Shown here in pieces: positions 26,516 through 36,101 of a DNA stretch of 64,000 nt. Numbering within the stretch: position 1 is the stretch's first letter; the number at the start of each line of letters is the position of its first letter. The stretch lies in assembly GCF_022678645.1 (NCBI RefSeq), contig NZ_JALBWV010000011.1:1-64000 (forward strand). Direction: 5' to 3'. Made by a program: the position numbers and the translations under genes. Source of the DNA: Saccharopolyspora soli (GTDB taxonomy: Bacteria > Actinomycetota > Actinomycetes > Mycobacteriales > Pseudonocardiaceae). The notes below the pieces were generated by a model that worked only from the letters and a program-made list of their open reading frames with translations, did not search any database and had not been told where the DNA came from.

Positions 26516-27925
26516 TCAGAACCCGTGGATCTGGCGGCGTGCCCGCGCGTAGCTCGCCCGGACCTCGGCGCCTTCGTCTGCGGCCGTCACCTCGTTGCGG
26601 GTGGCTTGCGGTGTCCACTGTGGAGGTTCGGTCGCGCCGGACAACGCCCAGGCCGCTTGCTTGGCAGCACCCAGCGCCACGTATTCCGCTTGCTCCGGGA
26701 TGTCCACGTCCGCGCCGAACAGCGACGGGGCGATCGCCTGGACGGCCGACGACTGGGCGGCTCCGCCGATCAGCAGGACCCGGCGAATCTCCACGCCGGT
26801 GTCCCGCAACGCCTGGATGGCGTCGGCCATGCCGCACAGCATCCCCTCGACCGCGGCTCGGGCCAGGTTCTCGGGCGTCATGTTCGCCCCGGTCAAGCCG
26901 ACGAGCGTGCCGGTCGCGTCCGGGAGGTTGGGGGTTCGTTCGCCTTCCAGGTAGGGCAGCAACGTCAGCCCGCCCGCACCAGGTGCGGCGCGCAGCGCGA
27001 GCTGGTCGAGGCCAGCCAGGTCGGTGCCGAGCATGCGCGCGGTGGAGCTGAGCACCCGAGCCGCGTTCAGGGTGCACACCAGCGGCAGGTAGCGGCCGGT
27101 GGCGTCGCAGAATCCGGCCACGATCCCGGTTTCGTCAACGCTCGGCTGCTCGGCGACGGCGGACACCGCTCCCGAGGTGCCCAGCGAGACGATGACATCA
27201 CCGGGGCCCGCCGCGAGCCCGAGGGCTCCGGCCATGTTGTCGCCGGTACCGGCACCGAGGACGGCGCCTTCGAGACCGGGCAGCGTCACGTGGCCCGCCT
27301 GCTCGGCGGGACCGAGGATTTCGGGCAACCGCGGAGTCCGGCCGCGCATGGCGTCGCTGAGCAGATCCGGCAGCCAGTCGCTGGTGGCGGGGCTGAAGTA
27401 GCCGGTGCCCGACGCATCGCCCCGGTCGGTGCAGGCGCGTTCCGGGCGTCCGGCGAGCAGCCAGTTGAGCCAGTCGTGCGGGAGCAGCACCCGGTCCACC
27501 CGATCGGCGTGCTGCGGCTCGTGCTCGGCCAGCCAGGCGAGTTTCGTGATGGTGAAGCTGGCGACCGGCACCAGGCCGGTCCGGCTGGCCAGCACGTCCG
27601 CCCCGTGCCGCTCGATCAGGGCACGCGCCTGCGGTGCCGATCGGGTGTCGTTCCACAGCAACGCGTCCCGCACCGGTTCACCGGCGGAGTCCAGCGCCAC
27701 CATGCCGTGCTGTTGGCCCGCCACCGCGATGCCCTCGACCCGGCCCGGCGCTTGCGCCACCGCGCGTCCGATGGCGTCCTGCCCGGCCTCCCACCAGGCC
27801 CAGGGGTCGACTTCGGTGCCTTCCGGGTGCGAACTCCTGGCCTGGGCGACGACCTGACCGGTGTCGGCGTCGACGACCAGGGCCTTGGTGGACTGCGTCG
27901 ACGAGTCGACGCCCAATACCAGCAT
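26516..27925 (-). CDS. xylB: Xylulokinase
   Basis: A 469-residue FGGY-family kinase that phosphorylates D-xylulose to xylulose 5-phosphate. The N-terminal ATPase motif LGVDSSTQSTKALVVD, substrate motif VAGQQHGMVALD, ALLWNDTR and the C-terminal LIGGAAQSSAVQAI are diagnostic. The ATG at 27925 directly begins the first motif and has GGAAGG upstream; the 14 extra codons upstream are unlikely. It follows xylA on the same strand after a 132-base gap holding a perfect 12-bp stem-loop. Confidence 0.95.
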   Translation of the reverse strand: MLVLGVDSSTQSTKALVVDADTGQVVAQARSSHPEGTEVDPWAWWEAGQDAIGRAVAQAPGRVEGIAVAGQQHGMVALDSAGEPVRDALLWNDTRSAPQARALIERHGADVLASRTGLVPVASFTITKLAWLAEHEPQHADRVDRVLLPHDWLNWLLAGRPERACTDRGDASGTGYFSPATSDWLPDLLSDAMRGRTPRLPEILGPAEQAGHVTLPGLEGAVLGAGTGDNMAGALGLAAGPGDVIVSLGTSGAVSAVAEQPSVDETGIVAGFCDATGRYLPLVCTLNAARVLSSTARMLGTDLAGLDQLALRAAPGAGGLTLLPYLEGERTPNLPDATGTLVGLTGANMTPENLARAAVEGMLCGMADAIQALRDTGVEIRRVLLIGGAAQSSAVQAIAPSLFGADVDIPEQAEYVALGAAKQAAWALSGATEPPQWTPQATRNEVTAADEGAEVRASYARARRQIHGF

Positions 27926-28000
27926 CGTGGACCTTCCTTCGCGATCAACAGGCCGGGTCGGCTGCACACCGACCGGGCCGGATGTCCGGACTACTTGGAG

Positions 28001-28045
28001 GAATTCGGTTCCACTCGCGCCCCTCGGGTGAGCGGAACCGAATTC
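28001..28045 (-). terminator. Stem-loop between xylA and xylB
   Basis: GAATTCGGTTCC and GGAACCGAATTC are perfect 12-bp arms around a 21-base loop, 13 bases past the xylA stop. It could be a partial terminator or an RNA-stabilising element that sets xylB below xylA. Confidence 0.55.
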
Positions 28046-28057
28046 ACGCAGCGGATC

Positions 28058-29224
28058 TCACCGAGCCGGGACGCCCATCAGGTGGTCCAGGGCGAGCTGG
28101 TCGAGGCGCTCGTAGTGCATCCCGCGCGCCGCGGCCGCTTCGACGTCGAACTTGTCGTCCGCGAGCAGGTCGGCGGCCGTTTCGCCGCTGGTCAGCGTGG
28201 GGGTGGCCAACTCGTTGACGCGCGATGCCTCGATCGCCTCCTTGACCCGCGGATCGGCGCGGAACGCGGCGGCCCGCTCCTTGAGGATCAGGTAGTTGCG
28301 CATGCACCCGGCCGCCGAGGCCCAAACCCCGTCGTAGTCCTCGGTGCGCGGCGGCTTGAAGTCGAAGTGCCGCGGACCGTCGTAGCCAGCCGACTCCAGC
28401 AGGTCGACCAGGAAGAACGCGTTCTTCACGTCCCCGGCCCCGAAGCGCAGGTCCTGGTCGTACTTGATGCCGTGCTGGCCGTTGAGGTCGATGTGGAACA
28501 GCTTGCCCGCCCACAGTGCCTGGCCGATGCCCTGCACGAAGTTGAGCCCGGCCATCTGCTCGTGCCCGACCTCGGGGTTGACGCCGACCATCTCGGGGTG
28601 TTCCAGCCGTTCGATGAACGCCAGCGCGTGCCCGACCGTCGGCAGCAGGATGTCGCCGCGCGGCTCGTTGGGCTTGGGCTCCAGGGCCAGCCGCAGGTCG
28701 TGGCCGCGATCGCGGATGTACTCGCAGACCAGGTCGATGCCTTCCTTGTACCGGTCCAGCGCGACCCGGACGTCCTTGGCGGCGTCCGTCTCGGCGCCTT
28801 CCCGGCCGCCCCAGGCCACGAACGTCTTCGCGCCGAGCTCGGCGGCCAGCTCGACGTTGCGCAGCACCTTGCGCAGCGCGAAGCGCCGCACGTCCCGGTC
28901 GTTGGCGGTCAACGCGCCATCCTTGAACACCGGGTGGCTGAACAGGTTCGTGGTGACCATCGGCACGACGATGCCGGTCTCGTCCAGCGCGGCGCGGAAG
29001 CGGGAGATGATCCGGGTCCGCTCGGCGTCGGCGGAACCGAAGGGAACCAGGTCGTCGTCGTGGAACGTGATGCCCCACGCGCCCAGCTCGGCGAGCTTGT
29101 GCACCGCTTCGACCGGGTCGAGTTCTGCTCGGGTCGCCTCGCCGAACGGGTCGCGGCCCCGGAAGCCGATCGTCCACAGCCCGAACGAGAACTTGTCCGC
29201 CGGGGTCGGGGAGTAGTCGGTCAT
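28058..29224 (-). CDS. xylA: Xylose isomerase
   Basis: A 388-residue enzyme, the usual size for actinobacterial XylA, that converts D-xylose to D-xylulose in the cytoplasm. The catalytic His lies in [13 protein letters not shown] (about residue 55); [29 protein letters not shown] and FHIDLNGQ carry the metal ligands and active-site Lys. The ATG at 29224 is right because the GGAGG lies seven to eight bases before it; the ATG six bases further up is almost on the ribosome site. It lies between the ROK regulator and xylB, all on one strand. Confidence 0.97.
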   Translation of the reverse strand: MTDYSPTPADKFSFGLWTIGFRGRDPFGEATRAELDPVEAVHKLAELGAWGITFHDDDLVPFGSADAERTRIISRFRAALDETGIVVPMVTTNLFSHPVFKDGALTANDRDVRRFALRKVLRNVELAAELGAKTFVAWGGREGAETDAAKDVRVALDRYKEGIDLVCEYIRDRGHDLRLALEPKPNEPRGDILLPTVGHALAFIERLEHPEMVGVNPEVGHEQMAGLNFVQGIGQALWAGKLFHIDLNGQHGIKYDQDLRFGAGDVKNAFFLVDLLESAGYDGPRHFDFKPPRTEDYDGVWASAAGCMRNYLILKERAAAFRADPRVKEAIEASRVNELATPTLTSGETAADLLADDKFDVEAAAARGMHYERLDQLALDHLMGVPAR

Positions 29225-29262
29225 GACCATTCCTCCTAACTTCGTTGGTTTGCGTGCCTTGC

Positions 29263-29277
29263 TGTCCATTGCGGACA
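29263..29277 (-). promoter_or_regulatory. Inverted repeat upstream of xylA
   Basis: TGTCC-N5-GGACA lies in the 70-base gap between the ROK gene and xylA. It may be an operator for an internal xylA promoter; no good -35/-10 pair was found around it. Confidence 0.3.
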
Positions 29278-29294
29278 AACGTTGGGTGGCCAGG

Positions 29295-30578
29295 TCAGTC
29301 GGCCGCGGCCGGTACCGCGCCCCTGGCTGGAATGCGCAGCGGGTTCTGCAGGACCTCCTCGATGACGATGCTGGTGGCGCCGCGCACCGCGGCGGTGAAC
29401 CCGAAGGTGGAGGCGGTGATGCGGCAGGCCGCGGCGTCCCCGGCGACGGCCCGCGCCCGGAGTTCCCGCATCGCGGTCGGGACCAGGTACGGCGCGACGG
29501 TGCCGAGGTAGCCGCCCAGCACCACGGCATCCGGGTTGAGCAGGTTGACCAGCACGGAGATCCCGATGCCCAGCCACCGGCCGACCTCCTCCAAACCGGC
29601 CAGCGCCTGCGGGCCGCCGTTCTCGGCGCGTTGCAGCAGCGCGTGCGCTTGCTCCTGGGGGTCGCACTCGTCGGCCGCGAGATCCGGTGCCGCAGCTTGG
29701 AGCACGGCGCGCAGACCGATCTTGGTTTCCAGACACCCGTGGCGTCCGCAGCCGCACGGCTGCCCTTCGGGATCGACCGGGATGTGGCCGATTTCGCCGC
29801 TGAAGCCGCTGGATCCGCGCAGCAGTCGGCCGTCGGTGATCAAGCCCGCGCCGATGCCGACCTCGCCGGTGAGGTAAACCAGGTCTGCGGTGGGGTCCGG
29901 GGTGCAGTGCCACTCCGCCAGCGCGGACAGGTTCGCCTCGTTGTCCACCACGATCGGCGCGCTGGTGCGTTCGAGCCGGTCCCGCAGCGCCTCGGCGATC
30001 GGGATGGAGCGCCATTCCAGGTTTGGCGCGTAGCGCACCTTCCCGGCCGGGACGTCCACCAGGCCCGGCACCGCGACCGCGATTCCGGCGAGGTACGAGC
30101 CCGCTCGCCCGGATTCGGCTCGTTCCAGTTCCGCGATGGCATCGAGGGCGAGCTTGGCCAGCCGGTCGATGGTGCTTTCCGGGCTCGCGTGCATGGCGTC
30201 GAATCCGAGGCGCTGCTGCACGACGACCCGACCGGCGAGGTCGGTGCCCCGTGCGGCCAGGTACTTCGAGTTGATCTCAAGTCCGAGCGCGGTGATCTCG
30301 CTGCCGTCGAGCTCCAGCGAACGCCCAGGTCGGCCGACCGCGCCGTCCCGGCGAAGCCCGCTCTCCCGGATCAGGCCGCGGTCGAGCAGATCAGCCGCGA
30401 GGTTGGACACCGTCGCCTTGGTCAGCCTGCTGCGCGCGGCGATCTCCGCTCGCGAGGCCACGCCCGCGCGCCGGATCTCGTCGAGCACCCGAGCGAGGTT
30501 CGCCCGCCGAACGGCCGTCTGGTCGACGCCTGATGACGCGCCGCGCCAGCCGACTTCGCCGGTTTCCCGCTCGGGCAC
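29295..30578 (-). CDS. ROK-family xylose repressor (XylR-like)
   Basis: A 427-residue ROK regulator. The N-terminal winged helix includes [27 protein letters not shown]; the sugar-kinase-like domain has GVGIGAGLI and the zinc motif [10 protein letters not shown]. The GTG at 30578 sits five bases behind TAGGAGG; the GTG at 30584 overlaps that site. Because it lies directly upstream of xylA and xylB in the same direction and behind an XylR-like palindrome, xylose is the likely inducer. Confidence 0.88.
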   Translation of the reverse strand: MPERETGEVGWRGASSGVDQTAVRRANLARVLDEIRRAGVASRAEIAARSRLTKATVSNLAADLLDRGLIRESGLRRDGAVGRPGRSLELDGSEITALGLEINSKYLAARGTDLAGRVVVQQRLGFDAMHASPESTIDRLAKLALDAIAELERAESGRAGSYLAGIAVAVPGLVDVPAGKVRYAPNLEWRSIPIAEALRDRLERTSAPIVVDNEANLSALAEWHCTPDPTADLVYLTGEVGIGAGLITDGRLLRGSSGFSGEIGHIPVDPEGQPCGCGRHGCLETKIGLRAVLQAAAPDLAADECDPQEQAHALLQRAENGGPQALAGLEEVGRWLGIGISVLVNLLNPDAVVLGGYLGTVAPYLVPTAMRELRARAVAGDAAACRITASTFGFTAAVRGATSIVIEEVLQNPLRIPARGAVPAAAD

Positions 30579-30592
30579 ACCCACCTCCTAAT

Positions 30593-30617
30593 AAGTATGG
30601 AGTCGAAACTAATACTT
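30593..30617 (-). promoter_or_regulatory. Inverted repeat over the ROK gene leader
   Basis: AAGTAT and ATACTT flank a 13-base centre that contains TTAGTTTCGA on the minus strand, a half-match to the TTAGTTCA arm of the palindrome at 30737. It lies just upstream of the ribosome site and could mediate autorepression. Confidence 0.4.
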
Positions 30618-30736
30618 CGGAGCTTCTCGACGCAACTACTCCGCTAGCTATCGCGGCACTGGGTGGACTTTCGTTGGTCGCCGCGATCGCAGATGACATC
30701 GAGGAGACCCGGTTCATCGGCTACGGATTGGACTCG

Positions 30737-30757
30737 TTAGTTCACGTATTGAACTAA
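30737..30757. promoter_or_regulatory. XylR-type operator TTAGTTCA-N5-TGAACTAA
   Basis: Perfect 8-bp arms around a five-base centre in the intergenic region between the divergent ROK and LysR genes. The arms resemble the Bacillus XylR operator (TTAGTTTG...CAAACTAA), and XylR is also a ROK protein. The site could control the ROK-xylAB operon, the LysR gene or both. Confidence 0.6.
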
Positions 30758-30881
30758 TAGATTGATCGTGCTGGCGTCCTCACCCGCTCCCGGAACGAGC
30801 CGCACGAGGTCCGCCCACGCGCACTGTTCGGTGCGGTAGTGCTGCGCATACGATCACCTACCCGTCGAACGAGGAAGTGCG

Positions 30882-31889
30882 ATGGACTTCAGCAGGGTGC
30901 AGAACTACCGGATCGAATGGCTCGTCAGCTTCGTCGCCGTCGCGCACCACGGCGGCTTCTCGGCCGCGGCCAAGGCCCTGTACCGGTCGCAGCCCCGGAT
31001 CAGCAGCCACATCGCGGACCTGGAGCAGGCACTGGGAGTTCGGCTGTTCGACCGGACGGTGCAGCCGGTGGGGCTGACGCCCGAGGGACGCGCACTGCTG
31101 CCGCACGCCCAGGAGACCCTGAACCGGTTCGAAGCACTGGTCGACGCGGCCTCCGGCGAGGCCGGATCGGTGCGCGGTGAGGTCCGCCTCGCCGTCTACC
31201 CGAGTGCGGGCGCGTACCTGTTCCCGCTGGCGGTGCGGCAGTTGTGGCGGACCCATCCGCACCTCAACCTCGTGCTGCGGGAGGGGCAGACGCTCGACAT
31301 CGGCGCGGCGCTGTGCCGGGGCGACGTCGACCTCGCCGTCCGCCCGCTGCTGCCGCTGGTCGGCGACAGCGGACTGGCCTGCACGCCGCTGTGGCGGGAG
31401 CCGCTGGTGGCGATGTTCCCGCGCGGCCACGGGCTCGCTTCGACCGAAGGCGTTTGGCTGAACCAGATCGTCGGCACGCGGTTGGTGACGCTGGGGGAGA
31501 GTTCGGACGAGCGATCGCACCAGTTCGAGACCGACCACGCCTTCGCCGAGGCCGGTCTGAGCCCGACCATCGCGTTCCAGACCAACCAGCCGCAGACGCT
31601 GGTGTCGATGGTCAACCACGGCCTGGGCGTCGGGATCACCAACAGCCTGGCCATGCAGCAGGCCAACACCGACGGCGTGCTGTGCGTGCCGATCCTGGAC
31701 GCGCACTGCCACCGGACCGTGGCGCTGTGGTGGCGCGCCGATCAACCCGGTTCGACGGCCGTGGAAGCCGTTCGCACGGCGTTGCTGTCGTTGCCGCGCC
31801 CGCGGTTCGAGTGGGCGACCGATTCCGGCGAGGTCACCGCGACAGGCGGTAACGGCGTCGGGTCGGAGCTGCCCGTCCGGCCGTTCTGA
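30882..31889 (+). CDS. LysR-family transcriptional regulator
   Basis: A 335-residue LysR regulator. The winged helix contains HGGFSAAAKALYRSQPRISSHIADLEQALGVRLFDR split over the classic LysR pattern, followed by the effector domain (GEVRLAVYPSAGAYLFPLAV; QTLVSMVNHGLGVGIT). A GAGGAAG site precedes the ATG. It stands between the xylose genes and the importer-4 operon, which is read in the same direction 190 bases on, so control of that operon is plausible. Effector unknown. Confidence 0.87.
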   Translation: MDFSRVQNYRIEWLVSFVAVAHHGGFSAAAKALYRSQPRISSHIADLEQALGVRLFDRTVQPVGLTPEGRALLPHAQETLNRFEALVDAASGEAGSVRGEVRLAVYPSAGAYLFPLAVRQLWRTHPHLNLVLREGQTLDIGAALCRGDVDLAVRPLLPLVGDSGLACTPLWREPLVAMFPRGHGLASTEGVWLNQIVGTRLVTLGESSDERSHQFETDHAFAEAGLSPTIAFQTNQPQTLVSMVNHGLGVGITNSLAMQQANTDGVLCVPILDAHCHRTVALWWRADQPGSTAVEAVRTALLSLPRPRFEWATDSGEVTATGGNGVGSELPVRPF

Positions 31890-32080
31890 ATCCCGCGTTT
31901 CGGCGCCGTTGCGCTGGGGTTGCGCTGGAGAAGCCGAATAGGGGCGATTCGCTACGGAGATGTTTCATTGACGGTTCCGCGGTGTCGGGGTCAAGCTCTC
32001 GGCCACGTGTGATCGTCGAGCCCCGTCCCGCATGACGCAGCTCCACCGGGGCCCGCATCGAGTACCCCCGTGGAGTTTCG

Positions 32081-33421
32081 ATGGATCCGAACACGCCTGC
32101 CAGCCCGAACGATTCACCAGGTCCTGCCACGCGGGGTACGTCCCGGCGCAACGTGCTCCGCACCGGGCTCGTCGGCAGCGCCGCGCTCGCGGCGGGCCCG
32201 CTGCTGTCGGCTTGCGATACGCCGGGCGGCGCCACGGCGAGCGGGAAGACGAAGATCCGGCTGTGGACCTGGTACACGCAGCAGCGCGAGCAATGGTCGC
32301 AGTTGATCGACGAGTTCCAGCGCACCCATCCCAACATCGAGGTGGAGAACCGGCTGTTCGGCAACACCGACTCGTACCTGCCAGCGCTGCAGGCGACCGT
32401 CTCCGCCGGTAATCCACCGGACATCTTCGGGCCGCACGTGCTCGCGGTCGAGTACGGCAAGGCGGGGGTGACCGCGGATCTGCGCGGCGAACTCGGATCC
32501 GACTTCGTGTCCGGATTCTTCCCATCCACCAACGAAGCCTTCGCCGACGGCGGCAAGCAGTACGCCCTCGGGTGGATGGCGCAGACCTTCGGACTGCTCT
32601 ACGACCCGGAGATCTTCCGGCAGGCGGGCGCGGACGTGCCGGAGACCTGGGACGAGTTGGTCGAGACCGCGAACCGGATCCGGACGGTGACGAACAAGCA
32701 GGCGCTGGTCGTCCGCAACAACCCCGGTTCGGCCGGGCTCGACTTCTTCCTGCCGTTGATCGCCCAGGTCACCGACGATCCGCGGCTGGTGATCGATCTC
32801 GATCAACGACGGCGCGGCGCGCGTTGGGACAGTCCGCCGGTCATCGAGGCGTTGCGCAAGGTCGAGACGCTGCTGAAGACCGAAACCATCGCACCGAACG
32901 GCAATGCCCTGCAGGAGGAAGCCGCGCAGCGGATGCTGTTCACCGGTGCGGCGGCGATGCTGTTCGCCGGGTCCTGGGTGCCGCAGGACCTCCAGCAGTC
33001 CGCGCCACCGGAATTCGTCCAGCGGTGCCAGGTGATGCCGGTTCCGGCGTGGGCACCGGGACATCGGCATTGGACCGCCAACCAGTGCGGCGCGGCGCTC
33101 GCGGTGAGCGCCGTCAGCAAGAACAAGCAGGCCGCGCTGGAGTTCCTGACCTTCGCCTACGAGTCGCAGCGCTACGCGCGGATCATGAACCAGTCCACCA
33201 GCATGCCCGCGACCCGGCAGGCCGCCGAGCAGGTCGCCGACCCGGTGCTGAAGCAGATGACCTCGTGGCTGGTCAACGGAGACGGCGCCCCGCACATCCT
33301 GTTCGGCAAGGGCTCCTCGGCTGCCGCGTCGAACGCGTTCGCCGGGCTGATGGGCGGTCAAGCCTCGCCGGAGCAGACCGCGCGGGCGATCCAGGTAGAG
33401 GTGGAACGGACCGGTCGCTGA
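32081..33421 (+). CDS. Sugar ABC transporter substrate-binding lipoprotein (importer 4)
   Basis: A 446-residue family-1 solute-binding protein. The long N-terminus carries a twin-arginine motif (TSRRNVLRTG) and lipobox LLSAC (Cys45), so it is exported folded and lipidated. The mature domain has IRLWTWYTQQREQWSQLIDE and NPPDIFGPHVLAVEYGKAG. A GGAG lies five bases before the ATG. It heads importer 4, followed by a VOC protein, an aldo/keto reductase, a GH1 glycosidase and a dehydratase, so the ligand may be a plant glycoside or the sugar released from it. Confidence 0.87.
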   Translation: MDPNTPASPNDSPGPATRGTSRRNVLRTGLVGSAALAAGPLLSACDTPGGATASGKTKIRLWTWYTQQREQWSQLIDEFQRTHPNIEVENRLFGNTDSYLPALQATVSAGNPPDIFGPHVLAVEYGKAGVTADLRGELGSDFVSGFFPSTNEAFADGGKQYALGWMAQTFGLLYDPEIFRQAGADVPETWDELVETANRIRTVTNKQALVVRNNPGSAGLDFFLPLIAQVTDDPRLVIDLDQRRRGARWDSPPVIEALRKVETLLKTETIAPNGNALQEEAAQRMLFTGAAAMLFAGSWVPQDLQQSAPPEFVQRCQVMPVPAWAPGHRHWTANQCGAALAVSAVSKNKQAALEFLTFAYESQRYARIMNQSTSMPATRQAAEQVADPVLKQMTSWLVNGDGAPHILFGKGSSAAASNAFAGLMGGQASPEQTARAIQVEVERTGR

Positions 33422-33451
33422 CATGACGATGACAGCTGGAGGAGGTGTCCG

Positions 33452-34375
33452 GTGACCTCAGCGGTGTCGCGGACCGGACGGGCCGGGCAACGGCTTCGCC
33501 GCGGTGCGGTGGGCTACTTGTTCGTCCTGCCGATCGTGGCGTTCTTCGTCGTGTTCGTGGGCGCACCGTTCGTGCGGTCGGTGTACCTGAGCCTGACCGA
33601 GTGGTCGGGCTACGGGGTGCCGAAGTTCGTGGGCCTGGGCAATTTCGCCGAAATGGTCGCGGATCCGGTGTTCTGGCGAGCGCTGGCCACGACGGTGCTG
33701 TTCACCGCGGCGACCACGGTGCTGCAGACGGTAGTGCCGCTGTTGGTCGCGGTGCTGGTGAACAAGGGCTGGCGAGCCGGTGTGGTGTTCCGGACCGTGT
33801 TGTTCATCCCCGCGGTGATCTCCTTCGTGGTCACCGCGGTGCTCTGGCAGCTGATGTACGACCCGAACGTCGGGGTGATCAACGAATTCCTCCGCGCCGT
33901 GGGATTGGGCGAGCTCGCCCACGCGTGGCTGGCGGATCCGGCCACCGTGCTGCCCGCGCTGGTGCTGGTCTCGCTGTGGCGGGTGCTCGGCCTGTTCATG
34001 CTGATCTTCCTGGCCGGGTTGCAGACCATCCCGACGGGCCTCTACGAGGCCGCCCGCATCGACGGCGCGACACCCGTGCAGCAATTCCGGCACGTCACCG
34101 TGCCGATGCTGCGCAGGGTGACGGCGGTGGTGGTGACCCTCAACCTCATCGACGGCTTCAAGACCTTCGACCTGATCTACGTGATGACCGGTGGCGGGCC
34201 GAACCGCGCCTCGGAGGTGCTCGGCACCTACCTGTACGGCCTGGCGTTCGGCTCCAGCGCGGGCGCGGTCCCGGCGCTGGGGTACGCCACCGCGATCAGC
34301 ATGGTGATCTTCGTGCTCGCCATGGCCGCCACGATCGTCCAGCTGCGCTTGGGGAGAGTCCGCGATGTCCGTTGA
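33452..34375 (+). CDS. Sugar ABC transporter permease (MalF-type, importer 4)
   Basis: A 307-residue CUT1 permease: first helix GYLFVLPIVAFFVVFVGAPF, coupling motif EAARIDGATPVQQFRHVTVP. The GTG start follows GGAGGAGG by six bases. It overlaps the next permease by 11 bases. No ATPase accompanies it. Confidence 0.9.
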   Translation: MTSAVSRTGRAGQRLRRGAVGYLFVLPIVAFFVVFVGAPFVRSVYLSLTEWSGYGVPKFVGLGNFAEMVADPVFWRALATTVLFTAATTVLQTVVPLLVAVLVNKGWRAGVVFRTVLFIPAVISFVVTAVLWQLMYDPNVGVINEFLRAVGLGELAHAWLADPATVLPALVLVSLWRVLGLFMLIFLAGLQTIPTGLYEAARIDGATPVQQFRHVTVPMLRRVTAVVVTLNLIDGFKTFDLIYVMTGGGPNRASEVLGTYLYGLAFGSSAGAVPALGYATAISMVIFVLAMAATIVQLRLGRVRDVR

Positions 34376-35213
34376 CACAACCAGCCAGCAGCGACGCCTG
34401 TTCGTCGGCCGCCTCGGCGGCTACGGGATGCTCGTGCTGCTGTCCGCGGTGACGGCCGCCCCGCTGCTGTGGATGGTCCTGACCTCGGTGCGGCCGCCGA
34501 ACACGGTCTTCGGCGGCAGCCTGATCCCGGAGAGCTTCACCCTCGACGCGTACCGACGCGCCTGGCTCGAACTGGACTTCGGGTCGCACTTCTGGACCAG
34601 CATGTGGCTCACCACCGGCACCTGCCTTTTGGTGGTGGCGCTGGCGACGCTGGGCGGGTACGCCTTCGCGAAGCTGCGCTTCCCAGGCAGGCAGATCATC
34701 TACGTGACGCTGCTCTCGACGCTCATGCTGCCCGCCACCGCGATCATCATCCCGCTGTTCCTGGAGCTGAAGGCGTTCAACCTGCTGGACACCCGGCAGG
34801 GCTTGCTGCTGGTCTACGTCGGGATCTCGTTGCCGTTCTCGATGTTCCTGATGCGGGCGTTCTTCGAGACGCTGCCCGACGAGCTGGTCGACGCGGCGCG
34901 CGTGGACGGGGCGGGCGAGTTCACCATCTTCTGGCGGGTGATGCTGCCGCTGGCCGCACCCGGCGTGGCGACCGTGGTCATCTTCCAGTTCATGCAGACC
35001 TGGAACGAGTTCCTGTTCGCCCAGACCTTCTTGCAGACCCCTGCCTACCTCCCGCTGCAACCGGTCCTCTACAGCCTCATCGGCCAGTACGCCACGGACT
35101 GGACGATGCTGACGGCCTCGCTGACCATGTCGGTGCTGCCGGTCATCGTCGTCTACGTGCGTCTGCAGCGGAGGTTCATCGCGGGCCTGACCGCGGGCGC
35201 GTTGAAGGACTGA
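34365..35213 (+). CDS. Sugar ABC transporter permease (MalG-type, importer 4)
   Basis: A 282-residue CUT1 permease with first helix GMLVLLSAVTAAPLLWMVLTS, the loop RPPNTVFGGSLIPESFT and coupling motif DAARVDGAGEFTIFWRVMLP. The C-terminus FIAGLTAGALKD is typical of the family. The VOC-domain gene follows after 39 bases. Confidence 0.9.
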   Translation: MSVDTTSQQRRLFVGRLGGYGMLVLLSAVTAAPLLWMVLTSVRPPNTVFGGSLIPESFTLDAYRRAWLELDFGSHFWTSMWLTTGTCLLVVALATLGGYAFAKLRFPGRQIIYVTLLSTLMLPATAIIIPLFLELKAFNLLDTRQGLLLVYVGISLPFSMFLMRAFFETLPDELVDAARVDGAGEFTIFWRVMLPLAAPGVATVVIFQFMQTWNEFLFAQTFLQTPAYLPLQPVLYSLIGQYATDWTMLTASLTMSVLPVIVVYVRLQRRFIAGLTAGALKD

Positions 35214-35252
35214 CCCGTTTTCCGCCGAATCCACCGAGCAGGGAGGCAGCAC

Positions 35253-36101
35253 GTGACCGAATCCCCGAAGATCCAGCACTTGGAGATCGGTTGCCGCGAT
35301 CTGTCGCGGTCACTGGAGTTCTACCAGGGATTGCTGGGTTTCCAGACCGCGGTGGACGTCGCCGAACCGCAGCGCCCGGACGTGCGCTGGCTCGACGCCG
35401 GAGCCGCCCGCTTGCGGCTGGTCGAGATCGCCGACGGTGATCTGGGCGGTTGGTCCCCGGATGACCTGCAGTGCGGTCTCCGGCACTTCGGCATGAAGGT
35501 CGGCGATGTGGACGCCCAAGCAGGGCGCCTGCTGGACGCCGGAGTGCGGTTCACCAAGGAACCGAAGGATGCCCACGGCGGCGTGCGGATCACCTTCTTC
35601 ACCGATCCGGACGGAACGCTGCTGGAATTCGTCGAAGGCCACCTGGAGCACGACAAGACCTGGTCACCGGAGCTCGCCGAACTGGATCGGGTGGCACACC
35701 GGGACCGGCCGCGCGACGCTGGCCCGACCTTCGACCACGTCGCGGTGTCCGCACCGAATCTTGAGGCCGCGCTGGAGTTCTACGTCGGCGCGCTGCACGC
35801 CACGGTGATCGGGCAACTGTTCTTCGAGGCCGATCCGCGCGGATTCGTCATCACCAACCTCCAGGTCGGCCCGGCTGTGGTGGAGCTGTTCACCTTCGCG
35901 GAGCAGACCGAGCCCAACCCGTGGTCCCCGGATAATCCGCGCGTTGGCCTGCGCACCATCGGACTTGGCGCGTCCGACCCCAACACCGCGATCGACGCGA
36001 TGACGGCGGCAGGTGCGGGCCCGGTGTTGGAGGCGACACCCACCGGTCAGTTGCTCGCCGACCCGCACGGCCTGCCGCTGACAGTGGTGACCGCTCGATG
36101 A
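35253..36101 (+). CDS. Double VOC-domain protein (glyoxalase/dioxygenase superfamily)
   Basis: A 282-residue protein made of two vicinal-oxygen-chelate modules: residues ~5-130 (IQHLEIGCRDLSRSLEFYQGLLGF ... FTDPDGTLLEFVEG) and ~155-280 (FDHVAVSAPNLEAALEFYVGAL). The first module keeps His and Glu metal ligands at the usual places. The GTG start has GGGAGG upstream, and the stop overlaps the next ATG. Function in a sugar operon is unclear: epimerase, lyase or isomerase activities all occur in this superfamily. Confidence 0.75.
   Translation: MTESPKIQHLEIGCRDLSRSLEFYQGLLGFQTAVDVAEPQRPDVRWLDAGAARLRLVEIADGDLGGWSPDDLQCGLRHFGMKVGDVDAQAGRLLDAGVRFTKEPKDAHGGVRITFFTDPDGTLLEFVEGHLEHDKTWSPELAELDRVAHRDRPRDAGPTFDHVAVSAPNLEAALEFYVGALHATVIGQLFFEADPRGFVITNLQVGPAVVELFTFAEQTEPNPWSPDNPRVGLRTIGLGASDPNTAIDAMTAAGAGPVLEATPTGQLLADPHGLPLTVVTAR

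Noticed and set aside
26411-29239. 942-codon plus-strand frame across xylB and xylA
   Set aside because: Antisense to two well-supported genes; composition is typical of a shadow frame.
30533-30757. 74-codon plus-strand ORF between ROK and LysR genes
   Set aside because: Part looks protein-like (LAIAALGGLSLVAAIADD), but it overlaps the ROK start, covers both operator-like palindromes and has no ribosome site.
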